DNA from: Deinococcus sp. Marseille-Q6407
GTDB taxonomy: Bacteria; Deinococcota; Deinococci; Deinococcales; Deinococcaceae
Reading direction: 5' to 3'
Assembly: GCF_946848805.1 (NCBI RefSeq)
Contig: NZ_CAMPFU010000002.1
Span: 208,501 to 272,500 of the forward strand
DNA: 64,000 nucleotides
The notes beneath the pieces were generated by a model, which made no database searches, was not told where the DNA came from, and saw nothing but the letters and a program-made list of their open reading frames with translations. A program made the position numbers and the translations under genes. Positions 33,795-46,594 of the stretch are shown here, piece by piece. Within the stretch, counting starts at the first letter, position 1. Each line of letters opens with the position of its first letter.

Positions 33795-35453
33795 TCAGGC
33801 GCCGGGGGGCAGTTCCACCACCCGGTTCCGCCCGCTGTGTTTGGCGCGGTACAGGGCCTCGTCGGCGCGGGCCAGCAGCGAGCTGACCGTGTCGTGCGGG
33901 GCGGCGGTGGTCAGCCCCACGCTGACGGTGACCTGCACCGGTGATCCCTCCCAGGAAAGGCCCATGGTCCGCAGCCGAATCTGCTCGGCCACCCGGCGGG
34001 CTTCCTGACGCCGGGCGCCGCTCAGGGCCACCAGAAATTCCTCACCGCCGTAGCGGGCCGTCAAGGCGTCCAGTCCTGCCACGTCCTGCAGCAGTCCGGC
34101 CAGCGAACACAGCACCCGGTCGCCCATCGCGTGCGAGTGGTTGTCGTTGACCTGCTTGAAATGGTCCAGGTCAATCAGCATCAGGTGCAGCAGATGCGCG
34201 GGCGGCCGCTGCTGCTGCAACAACCCCGGCAGTGCTTCGTCGGCGCCTCGGCGATTGACAGTGCCGGTCAGGGCGTCCTGGCGGGCCAGGTCCTCGGCCA
34301 GTTGCAGGCGCTGTTGCCACTCGGTCTGCGGCGTGCTGCTGCCGGCCAGCAGGTCGCTGGGGGTGGGCGAGAGCTCGGCACTGGGAGACGGCCAGGCGGC
34401 CTGGGCCCGCAGTTCCGCCGTGATCCGGTGCATGACCGCCAGGGCCTCGGCCATCCGGCCCTGCTGTTCGTAGAGACTGGCCAGCAGTTCCAGTGCTTCC
34501 AGCCGCAGGTAGTGTTTGCCCCAGCGGTCCATCAGGGTCAGGGCGGCTTGCAGCAGGTTCTCGGCTTCCTGCTGCGCGGCGCCCAGTTCACCGGTGTTTG
34601 GCGCCTGTGCATCTTGCCCTGAACGTTGCAGCAACAGCCGGCTCAGTTGCAGCTGCAGGTCAATTTCGCCGTCCATGAATTGCCCGCGCAGCCGGGCCAG
34701 CGCCTCACGCAGCAGGTCGCTGGCCCGGTCGGCTTCGCCCCGCTGTGCCAGCAGCTGTGCTTCCAGATCACGGCGCCCGCTGTAGTATGAGAACTCGGTC
34801 TCCGGTAGGCCAGGAAAGCGGTTTAGGGCTGCCTCAGCTTGCTGCAAATGCTGCTCGCGGTCGTCCAGTCGCTCCAGCCGCTGGCACTGCTCGGCCAGCA
34901 TCAGATGCGCGTTGACATGGCCCAGCTGAGCGTGTGCCCGCACGATTTCGGCCGGGTCGTCCAGCAGATGATAGGCATCAATCAGGTGCAGGGTGCGCTC
35001 CGGGTCGCCCCAGCGGCTGTGCAGGTTCGCCAGATTGGCCTGCACAATACTGGCCAGCGCTGGGGGCACCTGCACCTCGCTGCGGCGGCTGAGTGTCTGG
35101 GCCAGCAGAAACTGCTGCGCCGCGCTGTGCCATTCGCCGGCGGTGTGGTGCAGCAGCGCCATGTTGTTGGCGACCTTGATTTGCAGCCCGGCGTCGCCCA
35201 GCCGCAGCGCTTCCTCGCGGGCGCGGCGAAAGCTGGAGCGCGCCGCGCCCTGCTGCCCCAGGTCAATCTCGATGGTGCCCAGCAGGTTCAGCGCCTGCGC
35301 CAGCAGCGGCCGGGCCTCATCGCCGCCCTGCTCTGCCTCGGATACGGCCTGCCGAGCAAAGCGGTAAGCCTGCTGGCTGGAGCGATTACACAGCCAGCGC
35401 CCGGCGGTAATCAGTCGCTGAATCCGCTCCTGCGGCTGTGAATTTCGCCTCAT
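33795..35453 (-). CDS. TPR-GGDEF diguanylate cyclase
   Basis: A 552-residue soluble signalling protein. Residues about 1-380 are tetratricopeptide-like helical repeats (for example [22 protein letters not shown] and [18 protein letters not shown]). A C-terminal GGDEF domain follows (about 390-545) with [24 protein letters not shown] and [10 protein letters not shown]. The GGEEF active site is intact, so c-di-GMP synthesis is likely; no upstream RxxD inhibitory site is obvious. The TPRs probably sense a protein partner. It lies downstream of alaS on the same strand. Confidence 0.92.
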   Translation of the reverse strand: MRRNSQPQERIQRLITAGRWLCNRSSQQAYRFARQAVSEAEQGGDEARPLLAQALNLLGTIEIDLGQQGAARSSFRRAREEALRLGDAGLQIKVANNMALLHHTAGEWHSAAQQFLLAQTLSRRSEVQVPPALASIVQANLANLHSRWGDPERTLHLIDAYHLLDDPAEIVRAHAQLGHVNAHLMLAEQCQRLERLDDREQHLQQAEAALNRFPGLPETEFSYYSGRRDLEAQLLAQRGEADRASDLLREALARLRGQFMDGEIDLQLQLSRLLLQRSGQDAQAPNTGELGAAQQEAENLLQAALTLMDRWGKHYLRLEALELLASLYEQQGRMAEALAVMHRITAELRAQAAWPSPSAELSPTPSDLLAGSSTPQTEWQQRLQLAEDLARQDALTGTVNRRGADEALPGLLQQQRPPAHLLHLMLIDLDHFKQVNDNHSHAMGDRVLCSLAGLLQDVAGLDALTARYGGEEFLVALSGARRQEARRVAEQIRLRTMGLSWEGSPVQVTVSVGLTTAAPHDTVSSLLARADEALYRAKHSGRNRVVELPPGA

Positions 35454-35480
35454 CCTGAAGAGCAGGATAGAGTATCTGCC

Positions 35481-35579
35481 CCGGTGCCGTGGACGTGATT
35501 GAGGAGGGGCACCGGTAAGCAGGAAGACAGAGAACAGCCCAGCCGCCGGCAGCTGGGAAAAAGCTTGCCGGCGGCTGGG
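35481..35579 (-). other. Two strong hairpins between alaS and the GGDEF gene
   Basis: One has a perfect 14-bp stem (35538-35551 with 35566-35579), extendable inward. The other has an 8-bp stem (35481-35488 with 35508-35515) and a 19-nt loop. Neither is followed by a T tract on the minus strand, so simple intrinsic termination after alaS is uncertain. They could instead be an RNA-processing or stabilising structure. Confidence 0.5.
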
Positions 35580-35611
35580 GCTCGCGCTGAAGGTTAATCA
35601 GAAGCCGGGGC

Positions 35612-38296
<2,685 letters not shown>

Positions 38297-38411
38297 AACC
38301 GCGAGTATAGCGGCACCGGCGGGGTGGCCGCCGCGGCGTTGCTGACAGAGAAGTGCTCCGGCAGCTCGGATGGCGCAAAGTTGCGCTTTTTGCTGTGCCA
38401 AACCGTTTAAT

Positions 38412-39254
38412 ATGATTTTCGTGATCTTTGCTTCCCCTGATGCCCTGCGCACCGCTCTGGCCGAACTGGACAGAACGCTGCATCAAGGCGATCCCGCGCT
38501 GGCTCAGGCCACGCTGGAAAGCATGCTGGCTGAGGCTCGTGCCGCTGGCCACCGCGACCTGGAAGCTGAGGTGCTGTGCCTGCTGGGCCTCTGTGGCTTT
38601 TTCCAGTGTGACTATCCGTCCGCGATTCGCCGCGCCGATCAGGCGCTGTCCCTGGCCCGCAGCCTGGGCGCGCGGGCCCTGGAAAGCCGCTGCCTGAACC
38701 TGCTGGGCATGGCCCACCGCCCGGCCGGCCTGACCGCCGAGGCGCTGGAATACTACCTGGCGAGCCTGAAACTGGCCCAGGAATTGCAGGACGACCGCGC
38801 CCGCTGCCGGGTGATGACCAACATCGCGGCGCTGCACATGTACCTGGGCCACACCGAGCAGGCCTACGAGATTCACTCTGAGCTGCTGGCGCCGGTGCGG
38901 GCGCTGAACGACCCGGTGTATCTGGCCGACCTGCTGATCTGTCTGGCGCAAGAATGGCCGGTGTATCAGGACCCAGAGCAGGCGCTGGCCTACGCCCACG
39001 AGGCGCTGACACTGTGCCAGGACACGGGCCTGCGGCCCTTCGAGTGCCGGGCGCGCACGGTGCTGGGGCAACTGCTGCTGGACCGCGGTCAGCTGCCGGA
39101 AGCGCTGGAGATGGTGCGGCCGGCCCCCGGCCTGATAGCGGGCTACGGCAACTCTGAAACCCTCAACGAGTTGCGGCTGTTGCTGGGCCGGCTGTATCTG
39201 GCTCAGGGCTATCCTCAGCAGGCCGCTGCCGTGCTGGGCGAGGCGCTGGTGTGA
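38412..39254 (+). CDS. TPR sensor part of a frameshifted TPR/GGDEF-EAL protein
   Basis: About 280 residues of tetratricopeptide-like repeats (LCLLGLCGFFQCDYPSAIRR, NLLGMAHRPAGLTAEALEYY, LGRLYLAQGYPQQAAAVLGEALV). The frame ends at TGA 39252-39254 in mid-repeat. The next frame immediately continues the same TPR pattern (DLNPGFGAHDRARVLEMLARVAEQQGDLGQALELV), then a GGDEF-EAL output module. One extra or missing base at about 39251 would join the two. Start choice is uncertain: ATG 38412, or GTG 38421 just after TATGAT. Confidence 0.7.
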   Translation: MIFVIFASPDALRTALAELDRTLHQGDPALAQATLESMLAEARAAGHRDLEAEVLCLLGLCGFFQCDYPSAIRRADQALSLARSLGARALESRCLNLLGMAHRPAGLTAEALEYYLASLKLAQELQDDRARCRVMTNIAALHMYLGHTEQAYEIHSELLAPVRALNDPVYLADLLICLAQEWPVYQDPEQALAYAHEALTLCQDTGLRPFECRARTVLGQLLLDRGQLPEALEMVRPAPGLIAGYGNSETLNELRLLLGRLYLAQGYPQQAAAVLGEALV

Positions 39255-39291
39255 CCTGAACCCCGGCTTTGGGGCACATGACCGGGCCCGG

Positions 39292-40878
39292 GTGCTGGAA
39301 ATGCTGGCCCGTGTCGCCGAGCAGCAGGGTGACCTGGGCCAGGCCCTGGAACTGGTCCGTGAGCAGCGTGATTTGGAACAGACTGTGCATACCCGCGACG
39401 TGCAGCGCCGCACCGCAGCGCTGACCTTGCAGGCGCGGGTCGGCGAGCTGCGCCACCGCGCCGAGGTGGAGCGCCTGCGCCGGGTCGAACTGGCCGAGGC
39501 CAACCTGATTTTGCGTGAGACGGAGGTTGAGCTGCGTTACCGCGCCACCCACGATCAGCTGACCGGCCTGATGAACCGCTCCTGGTTGCACGAACGCCTG
39601 AGCCAGTTGCTGGAGGTGCGTGCTCCCCAGGAGGAAAAGGGCCTGATTCTGGTCAACCTGGACTGTTTCCGCGAAATCAATGACCGCTACGGTTACGCCA
39701 GCGGGGACCAGGTGCTGGTGGCGGTGGCGCAGCGGCTGCTGGCCCTGGCCGGCGACACCGATCTGGTCGGCCGGGTCAGCGGCGACGAGTTTGCAGTGCT
39801 GGCCTGCGGCATTGCTGGCGCGGCTGACCTGAACCAGCGGGCAGAACGCATTTTGCGTGCCCTGCAGGAGTCTTACAACATCGAGCCGTATCAGATTGAG
39901 CTGCGGGTGTCGGTGGCGACGGTGCTGGCTCCGCTCGACAGCGCTGCCGCAGCGCAGCTGTTCCAGAACGTGGACCTGGCCATGACCCAGGCCAAGCGGG
40001 CCGCCGGGAGCCGGGTGCTGGCCTACACGCCGGCACTCAGTGTGGCCGAGGCGGAACGCCGCCGGCTGGAGCGCGAGCTGCGGCGGGCGGTCAGCGGCGG
40101 TGAGCTGACGCTGCATTATCAACCTCAGTTCGAGCTGCCGGGCCGGCACCTGACCGGCTACGAGGCGCTGGTGCGCTGGAACAGCTCCCGCCTGGGGCAG
40201 GTGTCTCCGGCCGCCTTTATTCCACTGGCCGAGGAAACCGGGGTCATCGTGGAACTGGGCTACTGGGTGCTGCACGAAGCCTGCCGGCAGGCCGCCACCT
40301 GGGACTTCGGGCAGCGAGGCCTGAGCATGGCCGTCAACGTGTCGGTGCGTCAGTTCGAGCAGCCCGAGTTCGTGGAGCGGGTGGTACAGACGCTGGAAGA
40401 ATGCGGGCTGCCCGGCAGCCGGCTGGTGCTGGAACTGACCGAAAGCCTGGTGCTGCACGACAAGGATTTGGCCGGCCGCCATATCGCAGCGCTGCGCTCG
40501 CATGGCATCCGGATTGCCATTGACGACTTCGGCACCGGCTATTCCAGCCTCAGCTTGTTGCGGCAGCTTCCGTTCGAGCAGCTGAAGATCGACCGCTCGT
40601 TTATTCAGGATTTTGCCGGCACCATGCAGGACGCTTCGTTCCGCGAGGCGCGGGTGGTGATGGAAGGCGTGACTGCCATCGCACGCGGGCTGGGCCTCAA
40701 GGTCACCGCCGAAGGGGTCGAGACGGAAGACCAGCTGGCGCTGCTGTGCGACCTGGGCTGTGACAAGGTGCAGGGCTTTCTGCTGGGCCGTCCGGTCCCC
40801 GCTGCCGAGGCGGCCGGCTGGCTGGCCCCGCCACTGGACCTGGACGCAGATGCCCTGGAGTCCGGTCGGCGGCCTTAG
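39292..40878 (+). CDS. GGDEF-EAL output part of a frameshifted TPR/GGDEF-EAL protein
   Basis: The open frame carries the last TPR helix pair, a short coiled coil, GGDEF (THDQLTGLMNRSW; active site SGDEF) and EAL (YEALVRWNS, LELTESLVL, IDDFGTGYSSLSLL, LKIDRSFIQD, AEGVETEDQ). EAL motifs are intact, so c-di-GMP hydrolysis is plausible. The SGDEF variant can still be catalytic in some proteins. The GTG at 39292 is only the first start in the open frame; no ribosome site supports it, and the frame is open further upstream to join the TPR part. As read, the gene is split by a frameshift. Confidence 0.8.
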   Translation: MLEMLARVAEQQGDLGQALELVREQRDLEQTVHTRDVQRRTAALTLQARVGELRHRAEVERLRRVELAEANLILRETEVELRYRATHDQLTGLMNRSWLHERLSQLLEVRAPQEEKGLILVNLDCFREINDRYGYASGDQVLVAVAQRLLALAGDTDLVGRVSGDEFAVLACGIAGAADLNQRAERILRALQESYNIEPYQIELRVSVATVLAPLDSAAAAQLFQNVDLAMTQAKRAAGSRVLAYTPALSVAEAERRRLERELRRAVSGGELTLHYQPQFELPGRHLTGYEALVRWNSSRLGQVSPAAFIPLAEETGVIVELGYWVLHEACRQAATWDFGQRGLSMAVNVSVRQFEQPEFVERVVQTLEECGLPGSRLVLELTESLVLHDKDLAGRHIAALRSHGIRIAIDDFGTGYSSLSLLRQLPFEQLKIDRSFIQDFAGTMQDASFREARVVMEGVTAIARGLGLKVTAEGVETEDQLALLCDLGCDKVQGFLLGRPVPAAEAAGWLAPPLDLDADALESGRRP

Positions 40879-41063
40879 CGCCGGCGCTTTTGCGCCTGTT
40901 CCAGCTCCTGAATCCGGTCTTCCAGTTCCCGGATGCGGGCCTGCTCGGCGGGGCTGTCGGTCTTGCGGGCGCGCAGCAGCAGCAGGACCAGCGCAGCAGT
41001 AGCCAGCACCGGCAGCCCCAGCAGCACGGCTATCAGGATCATTTCATAGGGTCCAAGAGGCAT
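40875..41063 (-). CDS. Small membrane protein with coiled-coil tail
   Basis: A 62-residue protein. One membrane helix (MILIAVLLGLPVLATAALVLLLL, residues 8-30) is followed by a basic turn and a charged coiled coil (ARIRELEDRIQELEQAQKRRR). ATG 41063 is six nucleotides after TAAACT, a leaderless start, which supports a real gene. Its stop codon shares bases with that of the convergent GGDEF-EAL gene (ttag). Function is unknown. Confidence 0.65.
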   Translation of the reverse strand: MPLGPYEMILIAVLLGLPVLATAALVLLLLRARKTDSPAEQARIRELEDRIQELEQAQKRRR

Positions 41064-41089
41064 AACCCCAGTTTAATGGCAAAAGTCTA

Positions 41090-41127
41090 ATAAAAGGGGG
41101 CCAGCCGGACTTTCCGGCGCTGCCCCC
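41090..41127 (-). terminator. Terminator downstream of the response regulator
   Basis: On the minus strand gggggcagcgccgg / ccggctggccccc with a short loop is followed by TTTTATT. Confidence 0.85.
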
Positions 41128-41135
41128 ATACCGCT

Positions 41136-42173
41136 TTAGCCGAAGTCGCTGTCCCACCACATCTCGCGCTCGCTGGCCTGCCGGGCGCGTGAGCCGTCGC
41201 CCAGCGCTTCCATGGCGGCTGTCAGCTGCTCCCAGTGCTTGTCGCCCATCGGGTCGATGCTGAGGGCTTTTTGCAGGTAGCCGGCCGTCTCCTTGTGGCT
41301 GCCGGCCTGCTGCGCGGCAGCGGCGGCGCTGTCCAGCACGCTCAGCTGCAGCCCTTCCAGCCGGGCGCGCACGTCGTCAATCCAGGGGCCGTCGCTGCCC
41401 GGCAGGTACTCGCCGTACAGCCCCACCACCTCGCGCAGTTCTTCCAGGCCCAGCTTGCCCTGCTCGGCCTGCGCCGCCAGCAGCTCGAAACGCTGCACGT
41501 CGTATTCAGGGCGGACCTCGTCGGAGAGGCTGTAGCGGCGGTTGGTGCTGGTCACGGCGTCGCTGCCCAGTGACTTGCGCAGGCGGTGCAGCGTGGTGTG
41601 AAAGAGGCTGCTGGCGCGCGATTCGTCCTTTTCCGGCCACAGCGCTTCGGCCGCCTCCCACGAGGTGACTTCGCCGTGCTCCAGCAGGAAGAAAAACAGC
41701 TCCAGCGCCTTGCGTGACACCCACGACACCACCTCGCCGTCTTGGGTCACCTGTGCGCTGCCCAGCGTCGTGGCTTTCAGGCCGCTTTCGCCCTGCAGCG
41801 TCATGCCGGCGCGCCGCAGCCGGGCTTCCACCGCTCCATTCAGGTCGGCGGGGGTAAACGGCTTGGGCAGGTAATCGTCGGCGCCCAGGTTCATGCCCCG
41901 GCGGATATCGGCCCGCTCGGCGTGGCTGGACAGCAGCATAAAAGGCACACGGGCCAGTTTCTCGTCCTCGCGCATCTTTTCCAGGAAGTCCAGCCCGGTC
42001 ATGTAGGGCATCACCACGTCGCTGATGACCAGATCCGGAACAAAAACTTTCATCAGATCCAGGGCCTCGACCGGATGGCTGGCCGTCCGCACGTCGTGGC
42101 CCGAGCGGGTCAGGATCACGGAGATCAGTTTCAGGATGGCAGCGTCGTCGTCCACCACAAGCACTTTGGGCAT
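41136..42173 (-). CDS. Response regulator with winged-helix and BTAD (SARP-like) domains
   Basis: A 345-residue two-component output protein. The receiver (1-120) has the acidic pocket VVDDD, phosphorylation Asp in DLVISDVVMPYM, and Lys in LPKPFTP. A winged-helix domain follows (about 135-225; EAAEALWPEKDESRASSLFH). The last is a bacterial transcriptional activation (BTAD) TPR-like domain (about 230-330) as in SARP activators. No sensor kinase is adjacent, so it is an orphan here. ATG 42173 follows TACACT by seven nucleotides (leaderless). Targets are unknown. Confidence 0.88.
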   Translation of the reverse strand: MPKVLVVDDDAAILKLISVILTRSGHDVRTASHPVEALDLMKVFVPDLVISDVVMPYMTGLDFLEKMREDEKLARVPFMLLSSHAERADIRRGMNLGADDYLPKPFTPADLNGAVEARLRRAGMTLQGESGLKATTLGSAQVTQDGEVVSWVSRKALELFFFLLEHGEVTSWEAAEALWPEKDESRASSLFHTTLHRLRKSLGSDAVTSTNRRYSLSDEVRPEYDVQRFELLAAQAEQGKLGLEELREVVGLYGEYLPGSDGPWIDDVRARLEGLQLSVLDSAAAAAQQAGSHKETAGYLQKALSIDPMGDKHWEQLTAAMEALGDGSRARQASEREMWWDSDFG

Positions 42174-42267
42174 AGCCGTCAGTGTAGCAGCCGCTTCTCA
42201 GGGGCTGCTCATATCTTGCGTCCAGCCTGCCGCGCGCCCGCCAGAGCAGCTTGGGATAGGGTGACGT

Positions 42268-43800
42268 ATGCCCCACCCACGACTGATCCTGGCCCAGGTG
42301 CTCACTCAGGCCGCCGCTCCAGACGCGCCGGAGCCCCATGCTGAATCTGTGGGGGCTGAAGCTGCGCTGGTGGACGCCGGGCGGGTGCTGGCGGTAGGCA
42401 GCCGCACCGAGCTGAGTGCCCGTGCGCCGGGCGCCGAGGTGCTGGACCACCGCGACCTATTGCTGACGCCAGGGCTGTGCGACGCCCATACCCATCTGGT
42501 CACTTACGGCTTTACGCTCTCGCAGCTGGGGCTGCACGGGGTCCGCTCGGTGGCCGAGGTGCAGCGGCGGCTGGCTGAGCGCGCAGCCTGCACCGCGCCG
42601 GGGCAGTGGATTCAGGGCGGTAGCTTTTTGCTGTCCGAGATGGGCCTGAGCGGCTACCCCAGCGCCGCTGACCTCGACGCGGTCAGTCCCCACCACCCGG
42701 TGGCGCTATTCTCACGTGACCTGCACCTGCTGTGGGCCAACAGCCGCGCTCTGGAGCTGGCCGGGATTCACGCCGGCACCCCGGACCCGCAGGGCGGGCA
42801 GATCGTGCGGACGCCGGGGCTGGGCACCCTGCTGGAAAATGCCTGCGCGCTGGTGGCCCGCGTGATTCCGGAACCCAGCGACGCCGAGTTCCTGGCCGCC
42901 GCGCGGGCAGCCGACAGCGACCTGCGCGCCCGTGGCTTTGTCAGCACCCATACCATGGCCTTTGAGCCGCCGCAGGCCGCGCTGGCCCTGCAGGAACTGG
43001 ACCGCCGCGGCGAACTGGGCCTGCGGGTCTGGGCCTGCTTGCCACACACCGAGCTGGATACTGCCGCTCGCCTGGGCCTGGGCGGCAGCGGAGGTGGAAG
43101 CCGTTTTCAGTGGGGCGGGGTCAAGTTCTTCTCGGATGGAGCGCTGGGCAGCCGCACCGCCTGGATGCACGCGCCCGGCTACGCCGACGGCTCGGGCACC
43201 GGCATCTCGGTCGACTCGCCTGAGCTGATTCTGGAGCGCGGCCGCCGTGCCCTGGAACTGGGCCTCGTGCCCATCACCCACGCCATCGGTGACCGGGCCA
43301 ACACCGAGGTGCTGAAGGTTTATCAGCAGCTGCGTCCGCTGGCCGACGCCCGCGGCCTGCGCCTGCGCATCGAGCACGCTCAGCACCTGCGTGCCGAGGA
43401 CCTGCCGCTGTTTCGGGGGTTGATTGCCAGCCTGCAACCCTCACAGATGCCGGGTGACGCCGCGCTGATTCATGAGCTGCTGCCGCACCGCGAGGACCTC
43501 AGCTTCGCCAGCCGCAGCCTGCTGAACCACGGCGCTGTTCTGGCGTTTGGCAGCGACGCCCCGGTGGTGCCGCCCAGCGCCCAGGAGAACTTCCGGGCCA
43601 GTGTGACCCGTACAGGTGAAGGTGGCCTGCAGATTGCCCCCGGCGAGGCGCTCACGCCGGAGGAAGTGCTGTGGGCCCACACCCGCGGTCCGGCCATCGC
43701 CGCCGGCTGGAGTGATGAAGGCTGGATTCGCCCCGGTGTCCGCGCCGCTTTTACCCTTTGGGACCGGCTGGGCGGCGAGGCGAAGGCGCTGGTGCTCTAG
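42268..43800 (+). CDS. Amidohydrolase family protein (YtcJ-like)
   Basis: A 510-residue metal-dependent hydrolase of the amidohydrolase-3/YtcJ group. The first metal motif is CDAHTHL. Later ligands appear in [21 protein letters not shown] and GSDAPVVPP. The family's common QPxH segment reads LQPSQMPGD here, with Gln in place of His. Members cleave amides, ureas or formamides; the substrate is unknown. ATG 42268 is five nucleotides after TAGGGT (leaderless). Confidence 0.85.
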   Translation: MPHPRLILAQVLTQAAAPDAPEPHAESVGAEAALVDAGRVLAVGSRTELSARAPGAEVLDHRDLLLTPGLCDAHTHLVTYGFTLSQLGLHGVRSVAEVQRRLAERAACTAPGQWIQGGSFLLSEMGLSGYPSAADLDAVSPHHPVALFSRDLHLLWANSRALELAGIHAGTPDPQGGQIVRTPGLGTLLENACALVARVIPEPSDAEFLAAARAADSDLRARGFVSTHTMAFEPPQAALALQELDRRGELGLRVWACLPHTELDTAARLGLGGSGGGSRFQWGGVKFFSDGALGSRTAWMHAPGYADGSGTGISVDSPELILERGRRALELGLVPITHAIGDRANTEVLKVYQQLRPLADARGLRLRIEHAQHLRAEDLPLFRGLIASLQPSQMPGDAALIHELLPHREDLSFASRSLLNHGAVLAFGSDAPVVPPSAQENFRASVTRTGEGGLQIAPGEALTPEEVLWAHTRGPAIAAGWSDEGWIRPGVRAAFTLWDRLGGEAKALVL

Positions 43801-43839
43801 CTGGGGCTCCCGCGCCCCGGCCATCGCTTAAGCTGAACC

Positions 43840-44871
43840 ATGCAAAGTCCGACCCCCAGTCATCCGATTCACGCGCTGCACCAGGTTCCGGTGCGCGAAA
43901 TTACCCTGGGTCTGCTGGGCTGCGGCAGCGTGGGCACCGCCGTACTGCAGCTGCTGGAGCGCCGCCGCCCGGTCTTTGAGGAAATGGGCGTCCGCATCCG
44001 GGTTGCTGGCGTGCTGGTGCGCGACGCCGGCCGCCCCCGTGACGTGCCGGCCGGCACCCCGCTGACCGAGGACCCCGCTTTCCTGAACGAATGCTCGGCG
44101 GTGCTGGAAATGATGGGCGGCACCCGGCGCCCGCTGGAACTGCTGCGGCCTTACCTGCAAAGCGGCCGCCCGGTGATCACCGCCAACAAGGCGCTGCTGG
44201 CCGAGTGCTGGGACGAACTGCGTCCCTACGCGCTGGCCGGGCAGTTGTATTACGAGGCCAGCGTGATGGCCGGCACGCCAGTGATCGGCCCGATGAGCAC
44301 CGTGCTGCGGGCCAGCACCTTTCAGAGCCTTCAGGCCGTGCTGAACGGCACCTGTAACTTTATCCTGACCCAGATGGAAGCGGGGCTGCCGTACGCTGAA
44401 GCTCTGGCGCAGGCGCAGGCGCTGGGTTACGCCGAGGACCCGCCTACCCTGGACGTGGGCGGCTTTGACAGCGCCCACAAGCTGGCCGTGCTGGCCCGTT
44501 TCTGTATCGGCGGAGATTTCGATTACCAGCAGATTGAGGTGCAGGGCATCGAGGCCCTGACCCCTGAGATGATGCAGGCGGCCGCCGGGCGCGGTGAACG
44601 CTACAAGCTGGTGGCCGAACTGCGCCGGGGCGGGGCAGGGGAGGGCTGGCATGCCCGCGTCGCCCCGCAGGCCCTGCCGGCCGATCACGCCCTATGCACC
44701 GCCGGGGCCAGCCGCAACGCGATGGTGTACGAGGGCGAGGAATGCGGGCCGCTGTTTTTCGCCGGGGGTGGCGCCGGCGGTATGGTCACGGCCAGCGCCA
44801 TCGTCGGTGACCTGCTCGACTGGCTGATCGGGTTCCCCGGTCACGTCCCGCTGCACGGCACCGAGCGCTGA
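43840..44871 (+). CDS. hom: Homoserine dehydrogenase (no ACT domain)
   Basis: Reduces aspartate semialdehyde to homoserine for threonine and methionine synthesis. The NAD-binding loop is [11 protein letters not shown], the family motifs [25 protein letters not shown] and [12 protein letters not shown] are clear, and the substrate region [20 protein letters not shown] is intact. At 343 residues it ends after the catalytic domain, so the C-terminal ACT feedback domain of longer forms is absent, which suggests less allosteric threonine control. ATG 43840 is five nucleotides after TAAGCT (leaderless). Confidence 0.93.
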   Translation: MQSPTPSHPIHALHQVPVREITLGLLGCGSVGTAVLQLLERRRPVFEEMGVRIRVAGVLVRDAGRPRDVPAGTPLTEDPAFLNECSAVLEMMGGTRRPLELLRPYLQSGRPVITANKALLAECWDELRPYALAGQLYYEASVMAGTPVIGPMSTVLRASTFQSLQAVLNGTCNFILTQMEAGLPYAEALAQAQALGYAEDPPTLDVGGFDSAHKLAVLARFCIGGDFDYQQIEVQGIEALTPEMMQAAAGRGERYKLVAELRRGGAGEGWHARVAPQALPADHALCTAGASRNAMVYEGEECGPLFFAGGGAGGMVTASAIVGDLLDWLIGFPGHVPLHGTER

Positions 44872-44940
44872 AGACTTCTGGCGACCAAAAGAAAGAAGGC
44901 CCCGCCTGGGGCCCCCGCTTTCTCTGAACTCAGGGCTGGC

Positions 44941-46416
44941 TCAGCTGCCCACCCGGTCGGCGCGAATGGCGCGGATGGTCTGGTCGCGCAACTCGGCCAC
45001 GTCTTGCCCGATGCTCACCTTGTAGTGGTGCGGGTTCAGCAGGCGCAGGGTGCCTTCTTGCAGCTGCAGCGCCTCGGCGCGGGCGCGGGCCTGAATGGCT
45101 GGCAGGTCCTCGGCAGTGTGCAGGCGGCGGCCCTCCCGCATCACCACCTCGCGGGCGTCTTCCCAGTCCAGTGCCGGCAGGTAGGTGTGCTTGAGCGGGT
45201 TGGTGGGGTCGCTGACGAAATCACCCTCCTGTGGCTTTTCGCCCAGCGTGATCACGTCGAAGCTGAGGGTGCCTTCGCTGTCGCGGCCACGCCAGACCCG
45301 CTTGACTCCCGGCACGTTGCTCTTGATCGGGTCGCCGGTCAGCTTCATCTTGGGCTCGCCGCTCAGCTCGGCCAGCTTGTACACGCCGCCCAGCGCGCCG
45401 CCACCCTCTCCGCCGGCCGTCGCCAGCTGGGTGCCGATGCCGTAAGCGTCGATGCGCCCGCCCTCGGCAATCACTGAGGAGATCACCTGTTCGTCCAGGT
45501 CGTTGGAGGCGATGATTTTCACTTCCGGGAAGCCGGCCTCGTCCAGCGCGGCGCGCACCCGGCGGCTGAGGTACACCAGATCCCCGCTGTCCAGGCGCAC
45601 GCCCTTGAGCTCATGGCCAGCTTCGCGCAGTTCGCGGGCCACCGTCAGCGCGTTGACCAGGCCACTTTTCAGGGTATCCACGGTGTCCAGCAGCAGCACG
45701 GTGCTGTCCGGGTAGATTTTGGCGTAGGCCCGGAACGCTTCCAGCTCGCTGCCGAAGCTCTGCACCCAGGCGTGGGAGTGGGTGCCCGACAGCGGCAGGC
45801 CGTAGCGCAGGCCCGCTTCCACGTTGGAGGTGGCGCCCGCCCCGCCCACGAAGGCGGCCCGCGCCGCGCTCAGCGAGCCGTTGGGGCCCTGGGCGCGCCG
45901 GGCACCGAATTCCACCACCTCGCCGCCGTGGGGGCTGCTGGCAGCGGCAATCACGCAGCGGGCGGCCTTGGTCGCCACCAGGGTCTGGAAGTTGAGGGTG
46001 TTCAGCAGCGCCGTTTCCACCAGCTGTGCCTCCCACAGAGGGGCGGTGACGCTCAGCAGCGGCACATGCGGAAAGACGATTCGCCCTTCGCGGAAAGCGG
46101 TCACGGTGCCACTGAAGCGCCACTCGCGCAGCGCCGCTATGAATTCGGGGCGGAACAGGCTCAGCGACCCCAGGTACGCCAGGTCTTCCTCGCTGAACCG
46201 CAGGCCTTCAAGGTAGTCCAGCGCAGGTTCCAGCCCGGCCCAGACTGCAAAGCCGCCGCTATAAGGCTGCTTGCGGTAGTACAGGTCGAAGGTGGCTTGC
46301 TGGGTGTGCATGCCCTGCAGGAAATAGCCCTGCATCATGGTGAGCTGGTAAAGGTCGGTAAACAGCGCCGAGGAGCTGACCAGCTCCTTTTGCTGGGTGG
46401 GGGTCACGGGATTCAT
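44941..46416 (-). CDS. pncB: Nicotinate phosphoribosyltransferase
   Basis: Salvage enzyme joining nicotinate to PRPP for NAD synthesis. The 491-residue protein has family landmarks [37 protein letters not shown] with the phosphorylated-His region SGTHSHAWV, and [15 protein letters not shown]. It continues to [12 protein letters not shown]. The start is ATG 46416 with ggaggcc upstream. The hairpin (ggcccc/ggggcc, about 44898-44913) lying 25 bp beyond its stop has no good T tract. Confidence 0.95.
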   Translation of the reverse strand: MNPVTPTQQKELVSSSALFTDLYQLTMMQGYFLQGMHTQQATFDLYYRKQPYSGGFAVWAGLEPALDYLEGLRFSEEDLAYLGSLSLFRPEFIAALREWRFSGTVTAFREGRIVFPHVPLLSVTAPLWEAQLVETALLNTLNFQTLVATKAARCVIAAASSPHGGEVVEFGARRAQGPNGSLSAARAAFVGGAGATSNVEAGLRYGLPLSGTHSHAWVQSFGSELEAFRAYAKIYPDSTVLLLDTVDTLKSGLVNALTVARELREAGHELKGVRLDSGDLVYLSRRVRAALDEAGFPEVKIIASNDLDEQVISSVIAEGGRIDAYGIGTQLATAGGEGGGALGGVYKLAELSGEPKMKLTGDPIKSNVPGVKRVWRGRDSEGTLSFDVITLGEKPQEGDFVSDPTNPLKHTYLPALDWEDAREVVMREGRRLHTAEDLPAIQARARAEALQLQEGTLRLLNPHHYKVSIGQDVAELRDQTIRAIRADRVGS

Positions 46417-46594
46417 GGGGCCTCCAAATGGGGAAGATTGTGTGAGGGAGAAGCTTGAGGAGCCGGTTCATGGACGCGGCAGCGAGGGAAAGCGGCGACA
46501 GAGCCGCGCCTGCCAGGGCCTTACGCTAGCGTACCCGCCTGCCCGGCAGGGACGGGGCAGAGCGGAGGAGTGGCCTCCAGCCCAGCGCGGTGGT

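Noticed and set aside
39240..39262. Programmed +1 frameshift as the main explanation of the GGDEF-EAL split
   Set aside because: The stop context resembles RF2, but there is no slippery CTT-type codon or upstream Shine-Dalgarno-like stimulator. A simple indel or sequencing error fits better.
46472..46594. Riboswitch or operator upstream of pncB
   Set aside because: There is a short palindrome (tacgctagcgta) but no structure matching a known NAD-related regulatory element.
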